From NCBI GenBank assembly GCA_964407265.1, contig CAYOUV010000006.1, positions 13,974-77,973 of the forward strand: a DNA stretch of 64,000 nt, given 5' to 3'. The notes beneath the pieces are model-generated. The model was not told the DNA's origin. It saw only the letters and a list, made by a program, of their open reading frames with translations, and did not search any database. Source of the stretch: CAYOUV01 sp964407265. Its GTDB lineage: Bacteria > Chloroflexota > Anaerolineae > Anaerolineales > Villigracilaceae. Numbering within the stretch: the stretch's first letter is position 1; every line of letters begins with the position of its first letter. This document shows positions 8,455-16,761 of this stretch, one piece after another. The translations under genes and the position numbers were made by a program.

Positions 8455-8575
8455 TGGTTTCTATTGGAATTAGACTATTTGTAACTTCGTCCAGGATAGT
8501 AAATCAGTTATGCCAGGATTCCGGCGGAGTACTCGATGGCTGCATACCTTTTCGCAAATATCAGTCCGCTTCTGG

Positions 8576-10036
8576 TTAAGGGACTGCGATGGTGTAGCTC
8601 AGTGAGATCCACTGATTGAAACCGATCTCGGCCCAACCAGCATTCTCGCGCGAAACAGGGAGCACGTCGCCAGCATGGACCTTTCCAACGATCGGCATAT
8701 TCAAACCGGGGCCGGATCGCACATTCAGCACAGGCGTGTTAACTTTTACCCGGCGCGCAACCTGAAAACCGATCCCCGAGGTGGGGATGATCGCCGAACA
8801 CTCCGGGTTGGGGAAACTGGAATCAAGAGCAACTTCCTTCCAGGCCTGCCAGAAGAGCTCGATCGGGTATGGATGCGCCTCACCGGCGGCGGGGTTGGTA
8901 TAGAGCGGATCGTGAATGTAGATATACTTCGGATCCATACCCACCACCACAGAAAAGTGCGGACCCTGAAAAGATTTCTCGGTCAGCCCCGCTTCAAAAA
9001 ATACCTTATAACGCAACAGCACCACCGTAGGCTTGCTGGAGGCCAGTAAAACGAACAGATCCTGTATCGACAGACCTGAATGAAACTCTGTCAGCAAGCC
9101 CATTGAGCGCAGGGCGTTCTGGATCTGAGTAGCGCTCAAGTATGGATCGCCTTGAATGTTGAAATGAGTATAGAACTCGTCCGGCGTCATCTCGATATTC
9201 TGGTAAGCCCTGAATAACATGACGGCGCAGGCTGCTCCACAATCCTTCTTGTGAACGTCGGCTCCTTCGCCAAATTGTGATACATAGGGAACGGGGAGCA
9301 GCGTTGTGGGGCGCAGTGCGTTTCCCAGATCGTATTCTGTGACAGCACCCCCATCCGTCTCTTCGACCTTGAAGTGCCGCTTGGTAGTCCAGGTTTGTGG
9401 AGGTGTACTCGGTCCCCCGGCCTCGGGCGTGCCTCCATCCGTGGGTTGATTTGTTTCCTCACCCCCCGTATTCCCGCTATCGTCGGTATGACCAGCCCCT
9501 CCGGTGGGAACCGTGGGCTCAACCGGGCCGGGTTCGCCAGGCATGAGCGGACGTTTCCCGGCTTTAGCCTCCCTGATGGAAATCCCATTGACTTCCACGT
9601 GCATCGGATCCCAACCCAGATGGGTCGGTGCCTGCCAATTCTGCGCGGCGATCGCCTCATCAATAATCTCAATATACTTATCCGATAGACCCCAACGGAT
9701 TCCAGTAATTAACCCGTTCTCTTCGGCGGCCGCAGCCAAATGCAGCTTGTATTCTGTGCTGGCAGTCAAAGGGCGGTCATCATCCAGAATATCTGCAGCC
9801 AACGCCTCTTTCTCCCCTTTCGCACCGGTCACGTTGTGAAAACCATATTGCACTTGTGAATATCCCAGACGAAAGGCTTGCATCTGCTCCGAAGGGGAAC
9901 GCCAGGCATCCTGAATTCGCGGACGATACCCGAGTGCTTCCATCTCTTTGAGCACAGCCTCAACACGCACACGGAAAGCCGGATACATTTCCTGCAGCCG
10001 GGTTGTATTGCGATTTTCTCGATCAGTCTCGTGCAT
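8576..10036 (-). CDS. Three-domain cell-wall peptidase-like protein (M15, C39-like, SH3b)
   Basis: This 486-residue protein joins three domains. Residues 1-150 look like an M15 D-Ala-D-Ala/L-Ala-D-Glu peptidase, with candidate zinc ligands His67 (GFHNVTG), Asp82 (AADILDD) and His146 (DPMHVEV) and the entry motif AWRSPSEQMQAF. A Gly/Pro/Thr linker spans about 165-215. Residues 245-415 form a C39-like cysteine peptidase with Gln254, Cys266 in DCGAAC, His360 in GPHFSVVVG and Asp376 in HDP. Residues 428-486 form an SH3b domain (LNVRSGPGLNMPIVGKV). The domains suggest peptidoglycan or peptide hydrolysis, yet no signal peptide or membrane helix is visible. GAGGTGAAAC precedes the ATG. Confidence 0.8.
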   Translation of the reverse strand: MHETDRENRNTTRLQEMYPAFRVRVEAVLKEMEALGYRPRIQDAWRSPSEQMQAFRLGYSQVQYGFHNVTGAKGEKEALAADILDDDRPLTASTEYKLHLAAAAEENGLITGIRWGLSDKYIEIIDEAIAAQNWQAPTHLGWDPMHVEVNGISIREAKAGKRPLMPGEPGPVEPTVPTGGAGHTDDSGNTGGEETNQPTDGGTPEAGGPSTPPQTWTTKRHFKVEETDGGAVTEYDLGNALRPTTLLPVPYVSQFGEGADVHKKDCGAACAVMLFRAYQNIEMTPDEFYTHFNIQGDPYLSATQIQNALRSMGLLTEFHSGLSIQDLFVLLASSKPTVVLLRYKVFFEAGLTEKSFQGPHFSVVVGMDPKYIYIHDPLYTNPAAGEAHPYPIELFWQAWKEVALDSSFPNPECSAIIPTSGIGFQVARRVKVNTPVLNVRSGPGLNMPIVGKVHAGDVLPVSRENAGWAEIGFNQWISLSYTIAVP

Positions 10037-10313
10037 GTTTCACCTCGAAGAATGAATACCCACAATCACACGAAGGTAAGCTCTAATTGTAATCCCGGAC
10101 CAACTTATAAATATGCGATCGGCGCTTAGGGCAAGCGGGAAAGCCAAATTTTTGCCGGGAAAATAGCCGAACTCAATTCACCCTAATTCAGACCAGGCAA
10201 GGCACGTTCCAGGTTCAGTTGAGGATTGACAAGACTTGCCTAAACTCTCACGGCCATTGTATTGCAAAGGTCAAAAATAGACAAGCGCGCGATCCAAAAT
10301 TTACACTGGATTC

Positions 10314-10793
10314 TTAGCGTTTTTCCATTACATATTCCTCGATTTTTCCATCTTGGACTTCGGAAATGCCCGCAGATGCGCCAATGACGGTGAAGCCATT
10401 CTTTTCTAGAACTCGTAAGGAAGCCAGGTTGTGTTTGGCAACATGCGCATAAAGAGGGCGGACATTTATATCATCCAGAAAAACAGACAGTGCTTGGCTG
10501 GCAATGCCTCGACCCCAGTATGCTTTTCCTAGCCAGTAACCGACTTCTCGCCTGCCATCCTGTTCAAAGCTGACGATATTGCCCGCTACCTGTCCGTCCC
10601 ACAGGATGGTCTTGATGATGACGCTTGCATCGGCCAGGATCCGAGCCCAGTGAGCCGTGAAGGCTTCCCGGTCTCTGGCAGGAAAAGCTGCCATCCGGGT
10701 TGCATCGGGGTCTAATTGTTGTTCGAAAAATATGGGCAGGTCACTTTCGGTCACCTCCCGCAGAAACATTTCAACCGGTGCGGAGGCTTTCAT
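10314..10793 (-). CDS. GNAT family N-acetyltransferase
   Basis: This 159-residue protein has the acetyl-CoA binding layout of GNAT enzymes: VTESDLPIFFEQQ at the start, the strand pair VAGNIVSFE and REVGYWLGKAYWGRGIASQAL (motif A, near residues 85-105), then HNLASLRVLEKNGFTVIG (motif B, near 125). It resembles RimJ/RimL-like acetyltransferases, but the acceptor is unknown. Its ATG overlaps the SDR stop as ATGA, so the two are translationally coupled. Confidence 0.88.
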   Translation of the reverse strand: MKASAPVEMFLREVTESDLPIFFEQQLDPDATRMAAFPARDREAFTAHWARILADASVIIKTILWDGQVAGNIVSFEQDGRREVGYWLGKAYWGRGIASQALSVFLDDINVRPLYAHVAKHNLASLRVLEKNGFTVIGASAGISEVQDGKIEEYVMEKR

Positions 10794-11587
10794 TTTCCGC
10801 CTGCCAAGTCGATGAAGGTGCCAGTCGCATAGGAGGCTTCATCCGATAACAGCCATAGAATCGCACTTGCAACTTCTTCCGGCTGCCCTCCTCGCTTCAT
10901 TGGAATCGATTTTTGCACGCGCTTCACCCTTTCGGGTTCACCACCGCTGGCGTGAATATCAGTATAAATGAATGCTGGCCGCACAGCATTGACGCGGATA
11001 CCCTCGCCCGCCACTTCTCGCGCCAGCCCAATGGTAAGGGAATCAATAGCGCCTTTAGAGGCAGCGTAATCCACATATTCGCCTGCGGATCCCAAGCGGG
11101 AGGCGGCCGAAGATACATTGACGATCGCCCCTCCTGCGCCGCCATATATTGTCGACATGCGTAAGACGGCTTCCCGGGCACACAAAAAGGCAGCATTAAT
11201 GTTGGTCGTAAATATCCGAGTCAGGCGGGATGCATCCATCCGGTCGACGCGCATTTGTGTTTCCAGGATTCCGGCATTATTGACCAGTGCGCTCAGCGTT
11301 CCCAACTCCTGGTCGACAATCTTGAACAACCGAACGACATCCGCTTCCACGCCAACATTGGCGGGGACGGCAATTGCCCGACCGCCATTCGATACGATTC
11401 CGTCGACCACTAATTTTGCGGTCGCCTGGTTCTTTAAATAATTTACGCAAACTGCGTAACCGCGGTCAGCAGCGAGTCTTGCAGTCGCAGCACCAATCCC
11501 CCGACTGGCGCCTGTGATGATGATGACTTTGTCAATGTTGTCTACTGGTCCCAGGGATGGGTTTTGAAGTAGGTTGCGACCTGTCAT
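10790..11587 (-). CDS. SDR family oxidoreductase (FabG-like)
   Basis: This short-chain dehydrogenase of about 265 residues has the cofactor loop TGASRGIGAATA near residue 25, the strand motif NNAG near 103, the catalytic Ser in NVSSAASR and the YAASKGA catalytic Tyr/Lys pair near 168. The C-terminal GTFIDLAGGK is typical of FabG or glucose-dehydrogenase-like SDRs. NADP(H) is likely but not proven. An in-frame TTG at 11617 would add ten residues with no ribosome site. The ATG at 11587 has GGAGG 14 nt upstream and is preferred, with some doubt. The stop overlaps the GNAT start. Confidence 0.88.
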   Translation of the reverse strand: MTGRNLLQNPSLGPVDNIDKVIIITGASRGIGAATARLAADRGYAVCVNYLKNQATAKLVVDGIVSNGGRAIAVPANVGVEADVVRLFKIVDQELGTLSALVNNAGILETQMRVDRMDASRLTRIFTTNINAAFLCAREAVLRMSTIYGGAGGAIVNVSSAASRLGSAGEYVDYAASKGAIDSLTIGLAREVAGEGIRVNAVRPAFIYTDIHASGGEPERVKRVQKSIPMKRGGQPEEVASAILWLLSDEASYATGTFIDLAGGK

Positions 11588-11632
11588 AACAACACCAACT
11601 GCCTCCAGTAAGAACAATTATCGAATAAATTT

Positions 11633-12133
11633 TCAAGATGGATCCATTACCAGAATTCGATTCACGTCCAAGGGCGGGCCGAGCAATTCCATATCGTGAA
11701 CCCGCCAAAATTCGGGATCTTGCGGAGGCATTGCATTGACTTTGGTAACTTCTCTAAAAAACGCCTCCATTTTTCCTGCCGGCATGAAGGCAATCAGGAT
11801 TCTGCCGCTCGTTCCCCCTGTAAATGCCCATACATGTGGAATTTTTTGTGGGGCGAGCAAAGAATCACCGGGTGATAGTTTAAATTTCTCCGGCCCAACC
11901 TCGAAGACGAACTCGCCCTCGAGAACGTAGAACCACTCATCCTGGTTGTAATGCAGATGCTTCGCGGGGCCACCTTTCTCGCGAAAGGAATTTTCGATAA
12001 TTAAGATGTCATGACTATCTTGCGTTGCGACCTTAAAGGTAATCGAACTGATTCCAAGCCCCCGATGCTCTTCAAATCTATCCTTCCCTGCGACAATCAG
12101 TTGAACTGTTGGATATTTGTCTTTTATGTCCAT
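11633..12133 (-). CDS. Cupin domain protein
   Basis: This 166-residue protein has one conserved cupin barrel. Motif 1 reads GPAKHLHYNQDEWFYVLEGE (His, His, Glu metal ligands near residues 58-66) and motif 2 reads PGDSLLAPQKIPHVWAF (His near 99). It matches the Cupin_2 family, which includes dioxygenases, isomerases and binding proteins, so no reaction is assigned. It precedes the SDR-GNAT pair on the same strand with a 45-bp gap from the SDR start chosen here and may be co-transcribed. Confidence 0.82.
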   Translation of the reverse strand: MDIKDKYPTVQLIVAGKDRFEEHRGLGISSITFKVATQDSHDILIIENSFREKGGPAKHLHYNQDEWFYVLEGEFVFEVGPEKFKLSPGDSLLAPQKIPHVWAFTGGTSGRILIAFMPAGKMEAFFREVTKVNAMPPQDPEFWRVHDMELLGPPLDVNRILVMDPS

Positions 12134-12253
12134 TAATCTATCCTTAAATATACTGCCGATTAATTAATCAGTAATTGATAAAAACTATCCAATAGGTTGG
12201 ATTATACCGTGGCGGGATGAAGAGCGAAATTTGATTGGGAAACCCTCAATTAA

Positions 12254-12913
12254 TTACCACTTTGCATCATCCCAACCGTGCTTACCGCGCAGGGGTACGA
12301 AGGCCACTCCGGTGATCACCTGATGGGTGAAGCCTTTTTCTACCCGCTCCCAGACCTCCAGTTCTTGCAATCCGCGCCCCCCAACCGGTAGCACCAGCTT
12401 GCCGGCTTCGGCTAGCTGTTCCAGCAGGACCTGTGGAACAACTGGAGCCGCAGCCGTCACCAGGATTCCGTTATACGGGGCTTCAGGCGGCCAGCCGCCT
12501 GAACCGTCTCCCACATGGCAGAAGACATTGCGCAATCCCGTTTCCCAAATCATCTGTCGGGCCTGGTGCGCCAGTTCGGGCACAAATTCGATCGTGTGCA
12601 CTTCCTGGGTCAGGTAACCCAGGATCGCCGCCTGGTAGCCTGAACCGGTCCCGACCTCCAACACACGTTCTTCACCATGCAAATTGAGTAAGCTGGTCAT
12701 CAGGGCGACAATATACGGCTGGGAAATGGTTTGTCCGTGCCCGATCGGTAGCGGCCCATCGTCGTATGCCAGGTAGCGATAATCCTCCGGTACGAACCAG
12801 TGGCGCGGCACGTTCACGAATGCTGACAGTAAATGCCCATCCGCCAGACCGCGTTTTACGATCTGCTGCTCGACCATACGCTGGCGTTCACGGGCGTAAT
12901 CCTTCTCCTCCAT
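12254..12913 (-). CDS. pcm: Protein-L-isoaspartate O-methyltransferase
   Basis: This 219-residue enzyme methylates isoaspartyl residues in damaged proteins using S-adenosylmethionine. Visible motifs are MVEQQIVKRGL at the start, the substrate-binding loop GHGQTISQPYIVALM near residues 57-71, the SAM loop VLEVGTGSGYQAAIL near 80 and the post-motif strand NGILVTAAAP near 145. Length agrees with bacterial PCMT (about 210). It lies 12 bp after mutY on the minus strand and probably ends a repair-flavoured operon. Confidence 0.93.
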   Translation of the reverse strand: MEEKDYARERQRMVEQQIVKRGLADGHLLSAFVNVPRHWFVPEDYRYLAYDDGPLPIGHGQTISQPYIVALMTSLLNLHGEERVLEVGTGSGYQAAILGYLTQEVHTIEFVPELAHQARQMIWETGLRNVFCHVGDGSGGWPPEAPYNGILVTAAAPVVPQVLLEQLAEAGKLVLPVGGRGLQELEVWERVEKGFTHQVITGVAFVPLRGKHGWDDAKW

Positions 12914-12925
12914 CTTGATAATATT

Positions 12926-13981
12926 CTATAACGTTCCGAGAGTTTTTGCACGCGCCAACCCGGCGATCTGGCGGTCGATTTTACCCATCGGGTAGTCCGC
13001 CAACCGAACGAATTCCACCCATTCCAGGTTTTCCTGCCTCTTTATCGAAATTGCTTCGCAGAGATAGGCGTATTCCGTCACCCGGAAGTGGGTATAAGCG
13101 TGCTTGACCATCCCCAGCGGATCGCCCACGCGAACCGACAGATTGTATCCCGTTTCGATGACGGTCTCCAATTCCAAGGCCGGCTCACCTTCCACGCGCC
13201 CATTAGGGAACTCCCACATCCCGCCCAGCAAGCCCTTAGTCGGGCGCCTGGTTATCAGCACCTGCCCGTCGCGCACGATGACGGCTGCGACCTGGACGTA
13301 ATGCGGTACTTTGCGCTTTGGTTTGAGCACCGGACGTTGCTCTTGCACCCCCCTGGCGCGTGCCTGGCAGACTTTCACCAGAGGGCACGCGGAGCAATGC
13401 GGTTTTTTCGGCAGGCAGACCGTCGCGCCCAGATCCATCAGCGCCTGGTTGTAATCGCCTGCTTGTCCATGCGGCAAGTTTTCCGCTGCCAGCTCCCATA
13501 AAATGCGGTCCCCGGCAGGTGTATCCGCCGCCTGGCGGACGTCGAACAGACGCGCAAGAACGCGCCGCAGGTTGCCGTCCAGGGTAGGTTGATCCAAGCC
13601 AAAGGCGATCGATGCAATCGCACCGGCCGTGTAGTGGCCGATGCCTGGCAGCTTACGCAGCGCACTTACTTCACGCGGTAACTGGCTGCCGTACTCTTCG
13701 ACCACCATCCTGGCTGCCCGCTGCAGATTGCGAGCTCGGCTGTAATAACCCAATCCTTCCCAGGCACTGAGCACTTCTTTTTCAGAGGCATTGGCCAATC
13801 TCTCAAGAGTCGGAAAACGCGCCATCCAGCGCTCGAAATACGGAATAACCGCCTCGACGCGCGTCTGCTGGAGCATAATCTCCGAAACCCAGACCGCGTA
13901 CGGGTCGGAATACCCGCGCCAGGGCAATCGTCGCCCGTGCTGACGATACCAGGGGAGCAATCGATCTGCAATTGTTGACAT
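12926..13981 (-). CDS. mutY: A/G-specific adenine DNA glycosylase
   Basis: This 351-residue glycosylase removes adenine mispaired with 8-oxoguanine. The catalytic Glu34 lies in WVSEIMLQQTRV. The helix-hairpin-helix is LPGIGHYTAGAIASIAF (111-127), and the conserved Asp135 follows in TLDGNLRRV. The [4Fe-4S] cluster ligands are Cys189, Cys196, Cys199 and Cys205. The C-terminal third (about 230-351) is the NUDIX-like 8-oxoG recognition domain, with RRPTKGLLGGMWEFPNG. All key residues are present. No obvious ribosome site was found before the ATG. Confidence 0.95.
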   Translation of the reverse strand: MSTIADRLLPWYRQHGRRLPWRGYSDPYAVWVSEIMLQQTRVEAVIPYFERWMARFPTLERLANASEKEVLSAWEGLGYYSRARNLQRAARMVVEEYGSQLPREVSALRKLPGIGHYTAGAIASIAFGLDQPTLDGNLRRVLARLFDVRQAADTPAGDRILWELAAENLPHGQAGDYNQALMDLGATVCLPKKPHCSACPLVKVCQARARGVQEQRPVLKPKRKVPHYVQVAAVIVRDGQVLITRRPTKGLLGGMWEFPNGRVEGEPALELETVIETGYNLSVRVGDPLGMVKHAYTHFRVTEYAYLCEAISIKRQENLEWVEFVRLADYPMGKIDRQIAGLARAKTLGTL

Positions 13982-14019
13982 GACTTTTGAACGCTGGAAC
14001 CAGCCCTTAATGCTGCCTG

Positions 14020-14322
14020 CTAGAACTGGAAGCCCCCCTTGGCAGGCACCACCTTATAAGAAAAATTGTTCACGTACCCAAAAAGTTTTTCTTGCAGCAG
14101 GCTCCACTCGGGCGAAGCCAGGATCTTCTCTACCACGGGAATGTTTTCAGCCAATAATCCAACCTGGATTTGTGGGTACTCGCCAAATATCGTTGCCCAG
14201 GCTTCGACGGTTTGAAAGCCCAGGCGCTGAACGCCCGGGATGAATTCGCCGATTACGAACTCGAAATAATCTTGATCGCGATCCGGCGAGATATCCCAGG
14301 TCATCAACACTTTAATAGCCAC
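14020..14322 (-). CDS. Small alpha-beta protein, possibly dimeric ferredoxin-like fold
   Basis: This 100-residue protein reads MAIKVLMTWDISPDRDQDYFEF at its start and has a beta-alpha-beta-beta-alpha-beta pattern with aromatic residues, as in dimeric alpha/beta-barrel (NIPSNAP/ABM-like) proteins. I do not recognise a specific family. It sits 8 bp after the MBL gene and 38 bp before mutY on the same strand, so all four genes down to pcm probably share a transcript. No catalytic residues can be named. Confidence 0.65.
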   Translation of the reverse strand: MAIKVLMTWDISPDRDQDYFEFVIGEFIPGVQRLGFQTVEAWATIFGEYPQIQVGLLAENIPVVEKILASPEWSLLQEKLFGYVNNFSYKVVPAKGGFQF

Positions 14323-14330
14323 TAAAACTC

Positions 14331-14978
14331 CTAACCACGCTGATAGTCCAGCACGATTATGTGCGTCTCATCTGGTAAACCGCTTTTGGTAACTTTGAGC
14401 GAGGTTTGTTTCTCCTGGTCTCCCAAACCCATTTCCTTAAGGAATTTGTCCAGCGTGTCGAGTTGTAATTTCGTGTCGGGTGTCGCATAATGCATGGGAA
14501 TAACAATGTTCGGTTCCAGCATGCTGATGACCTCGGCTGCCTTGGCCGCATTCAAGCCGCCGCCACCGCCAACCGGGACGAGGGCTACGTTCAGATTGCC
14601 TAAAGCTTCGACCTCCGACTGGGTCGGAACCTGGCGCAAATCGCCCAGGTGGGCTACTGTCAGCCCATCGTAATCGAACACATAAAGCGTGTTGCGCGGG
14701 TGTCCATTATCTTTAACACCATGCCCATCGGTTTGTACACCGGTAATAAAGACGCCTCCAATTTCGTATTCGCCCGGTCCTGTGATCACGTGCGAGCTGC
14801 CCTTGACCCCATTGACATTATTATGTCCGGAAGCGTCGTGACTGACTGTCACGATATCTGCTTTAAGCTTGAGCGAATCATAACCAATCGTCTTGTTATC
14901 GAAGGGGTCCGTGACCACACTTGCCAAACCACGTTCGCTGAGACGAAAACAGGAGTGTCCGTACCAAGTAATTTCCAT
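14331..14978 (-). CDS. MBL-fold hydrolase-like protein (UlaG-type) with degenerate metal motif
   Basis: The 215-residue protein has the opening typical of UlaG-like metallo-beta-lactamase proteins (MEITWYGHSCFRL) and the later His-containing strands VAHLGDL and IVIPMHYA. The normal HxHxDH zinc motif is altered: the sequence VSHDASGHNN keeps His47 and His52 but has Ala49 and Gly51 where His and Asp are expected. Metal binding and hydrolysis may be changed or lost. Length is normal for the group. GGAGG lies 12 nt before the ATG. It heads the operon that continues to mutY and pcm. Confidence 0.8.
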   Translation of the reverse strand: MEITWYGHSCFRLSERGLASVVTDPFDNKTIGYDSLKLKADIVTVSHDASGHNNVNGVKGSSHVITGPGEYEIGGVFITGVQTDGHGVKDNGHPRNTLYVFDYDGLTVAHLGDLRQVPTQSEVEALGNLNVALVPVGGGGGLNAAKAAEVISMLEPNIVIPMHYATPDTKLQLDTLDKFLKEMGLGDQEKQTSLKVTKSGLPDETHIIVLDYQRG

Positions 14979-15051
14979 AAAATATTAAATCCTCCAGGCG
15001 GTATTATACCCGTAGAATTATAATTGGTTATCATTGGACAACAAGAATCTT

Positions 15052-15966
15052 ATGTCAAAATCCAAAATACTCCCATTTCTCGAAGCCACCTTTGCCGTGA
15101 TTGTCTGGGGCGCTTCCTTCATTGCCACCAAGGTAGCCTTACGTGATGTTTCCCCGGTCACTGTGATTTGGCTGCGTTTTGCGATGGGGGTGCTGATCCT
15201 GGGAGCCGCTGTCACTGCCCGGCGGCAATTCGCACTACCCAAACGGGAAGAATGGGGCTATTTTGCCCTTCTGGGTTTCCTGGGCATCACCTTCCACCAG
15301 TGGCTGCAGTCCAACGGGTTGCTGACGGCACAAGCCTCCACAACCGCTTGGATCGTGGCCACCACACCCATTTTCATGGCCTTGCTGGGCTGGTTGATCT
15401 TGAAGGAAAGCCTGGGCTGGTTACGCAGCGCAGGCATCCTGCTGGCTGCCATCGGAGTGTTGCTGGTGGTCAGCAAAGGTGAGCCTGTGAACCTGACTGC
15501 CGGCCACTTCGGCGAACCGGGTGACTTCCTGATCCTGATCAGCGCTCCCAACTGGGCCGTCTTTTCGGTTCTCTCGCGGCGTGGACTGCAAACCCATCCG
15601 GCAGCGCGCATGATGTTCTTTGTCATGACGCTCGGCTGGTTGTTCACCTCTCTGCTATTCTTCGGCGGCCCGGGGTTGAAAGAAATCCCGGCCCTGACCT
15701 TGAGTGGCTGGCTCGGCGTAACCTTCCTGGGAATCTTCTGCTCCGGCCTGGCCTACATCGCCTGGTACGATGCCCTGCAAGCCCTCCAAGCTTCTCAGGT
15801 GGGCGTCTTTCTTTATATCGAACCGCTGGTGGCGGTGATCGTCGCTGCACTGATCCTGGCTGAATCGATTACGCTGGTTTCGTTAATGGGCGGGACGATC
15901 ATCTTGCTTGGCGTGTATCTGGTTAACCGAACGAGACAGGCACAAAAAAAGCAGGTCAATGCCTAA
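15052..15966 (+). CDS. EamA/DMT family transporter
   Basis: This protein of about 304 residues has ten predicted transmembrane helices in two EamA repeats. The first starts FLEATFAVIVWGASFIATKVAL, and the second starts after FLILISAPNWAVFSVLSRR. It belongs to the drug/metabolite transporter superfamily, whose members export amino acids or metabolites across the inner membrane. The substrate is unknown. A TTG upstream (15034) is less likely than the ATG at 15052. No strong ribosome site is visible. The stop overlaps the next gene by 8 bp. Confidence 0.88.
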   Translation: MSKSKILPFLEATFAVIVWGASFIATKVALRDVSPVTVIWLRFAMGVLILGAAVTARRQFALPKREEWGYFALLGFLGITFHQWLQSNGLLTAQASTTAWIVATTPIFMALLGWLILKESLGWLRSAGILLAAIGVLLVVSKGEPVNLTAGHFGEPGDFLILISAPNWAVFSVLSRRGLQTHPAARMMFFVMTLGWLFTSLLFFGGPGLKEIPALTLSGWLGVTFLGIFCSGLAYIAWYDALQALQASQVGVFLYIEPLVAVIVAALILAESITLVSLMGGTIILLGVYLVNRTRQAQKKQVNA

Positions 15967-16729
15967 ACAGATCCAGCTTGTCCCCCACACGACCCAAAAT
16001 GCCAGTGTGTCCGCGAAATCAAACGCTGCAGACTGGCATCTGGAAATCCCACCGGGTGAGGCGGGCGTGTATCGCTTAGCCCAACTCGACGACTACCACA
16101 ACCGGGCTCGCAGAAACCTTCCCTGGCGCGCTCCGCTCGGCCTAAGCCTGGATGCGCGCGTCTCAGCGGAATCCCTACCCGGGACCTGGGGCTTCGGCCT
16201 GTGGAATGATCCATTCGGTTTGTCACTGGGATTCGGCGCAACCAGCGGGCGAGTGCCGGCGTTGCCCAACGCGATCTGGTTCTTCCACGCTTCGCCGCCA
16301 AACTACTTATCATTTCGAGATGATCAGCCAGCGCAGGGATTTCTGGCAGGGACATTCGCATCACCCCGCTGGCCTGCGCTGATGCTGGTTCCCGGATTGT
16401 TGATGGCACCGCTGCTGGCGTTGCGACCAATGGCGCGAGGCCTGCGCAGATTGGCCAGCCGAATCATCAAAGAACAGTCCAGCCTGGTCTCAATTGACGT
16501 GACCCAATGGAACACGTACCGGCTGGATTGGAGTCAGAACCACGCGGTCTTGTGGGTCAACGACTCGATCGTCCTTGATGCGCCTGTAACACCACATGGC
16601 CCGCTAGGACTGGTCTTGTGGATTGATAATCAATATGCGGCCTTCACGCCGGAAGGCCGCCTGGGATTTGGCACACTGGCAAATCCCCCTGCCTGGTTGG
16701 AGCTGAAAAATATCGAAATAAAAACCTAG
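15959..16729 (+). CDS. Uncharacterised protein, possible concanavalin-like beta-sandwich
   Basis: This 256-residue protein starts MPKQIQLVPHTTQ at an ATG overlapping the EamA stop, with GCAGG just upstream. Segments such as PGTWGFGLWNDPFGLSLGFG, VTQWNTYRLDWSQNHAVLWVND and LGLVLWIDNQYAAF resemble glycan-binding or GH16-like jelly rolls (the Y-RLDW-----FWVD pattern), but catalytic Glu residues are not evident. A hydrophobic stretch sits near residues 140-160. The resemblance is by eye and function is not assigned. Confidence 0.55.
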   Translation: MPKQIQLVPHTTQNASVSAKSNAADWHLEIPPGEAGVYRLAQLDDYHNRARRNLPWRAPLGLSLDARVSAESLPGTWGFGLWNDPFGLSLGFGATSGRVPALPNAIWFFHASPPNYLSFRDDQPAQGFLAGTFASPRWPALMLVPGLLMAPLLALRPMARGLRRLASRIIKEQSSLVSIDVTQWNTYRLDWSQNHAVLWVNDSIVLDAPVTPHGPLGLVLWIDNQYAAFTPEGRLGFGTLANPPAWLELKNIEIKT

Positions 16730-16750
16730 GGGCGGATAAAAATCCGCCCC
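16729..16750. terminator. Hairpin terminator between convergent genes
   Basis: GGGGCGGAT pairs with ATCCGCCCC around a 4-nt loop. On the minus strand TAGGTTTTTA follows, so it mainly serves the UbiA gene ending at 16762. It overlaps the stop codon of the plus-strand gene. Confidence 0.75.
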
Positions 16751-16761
16751 AAATTTCTCGC

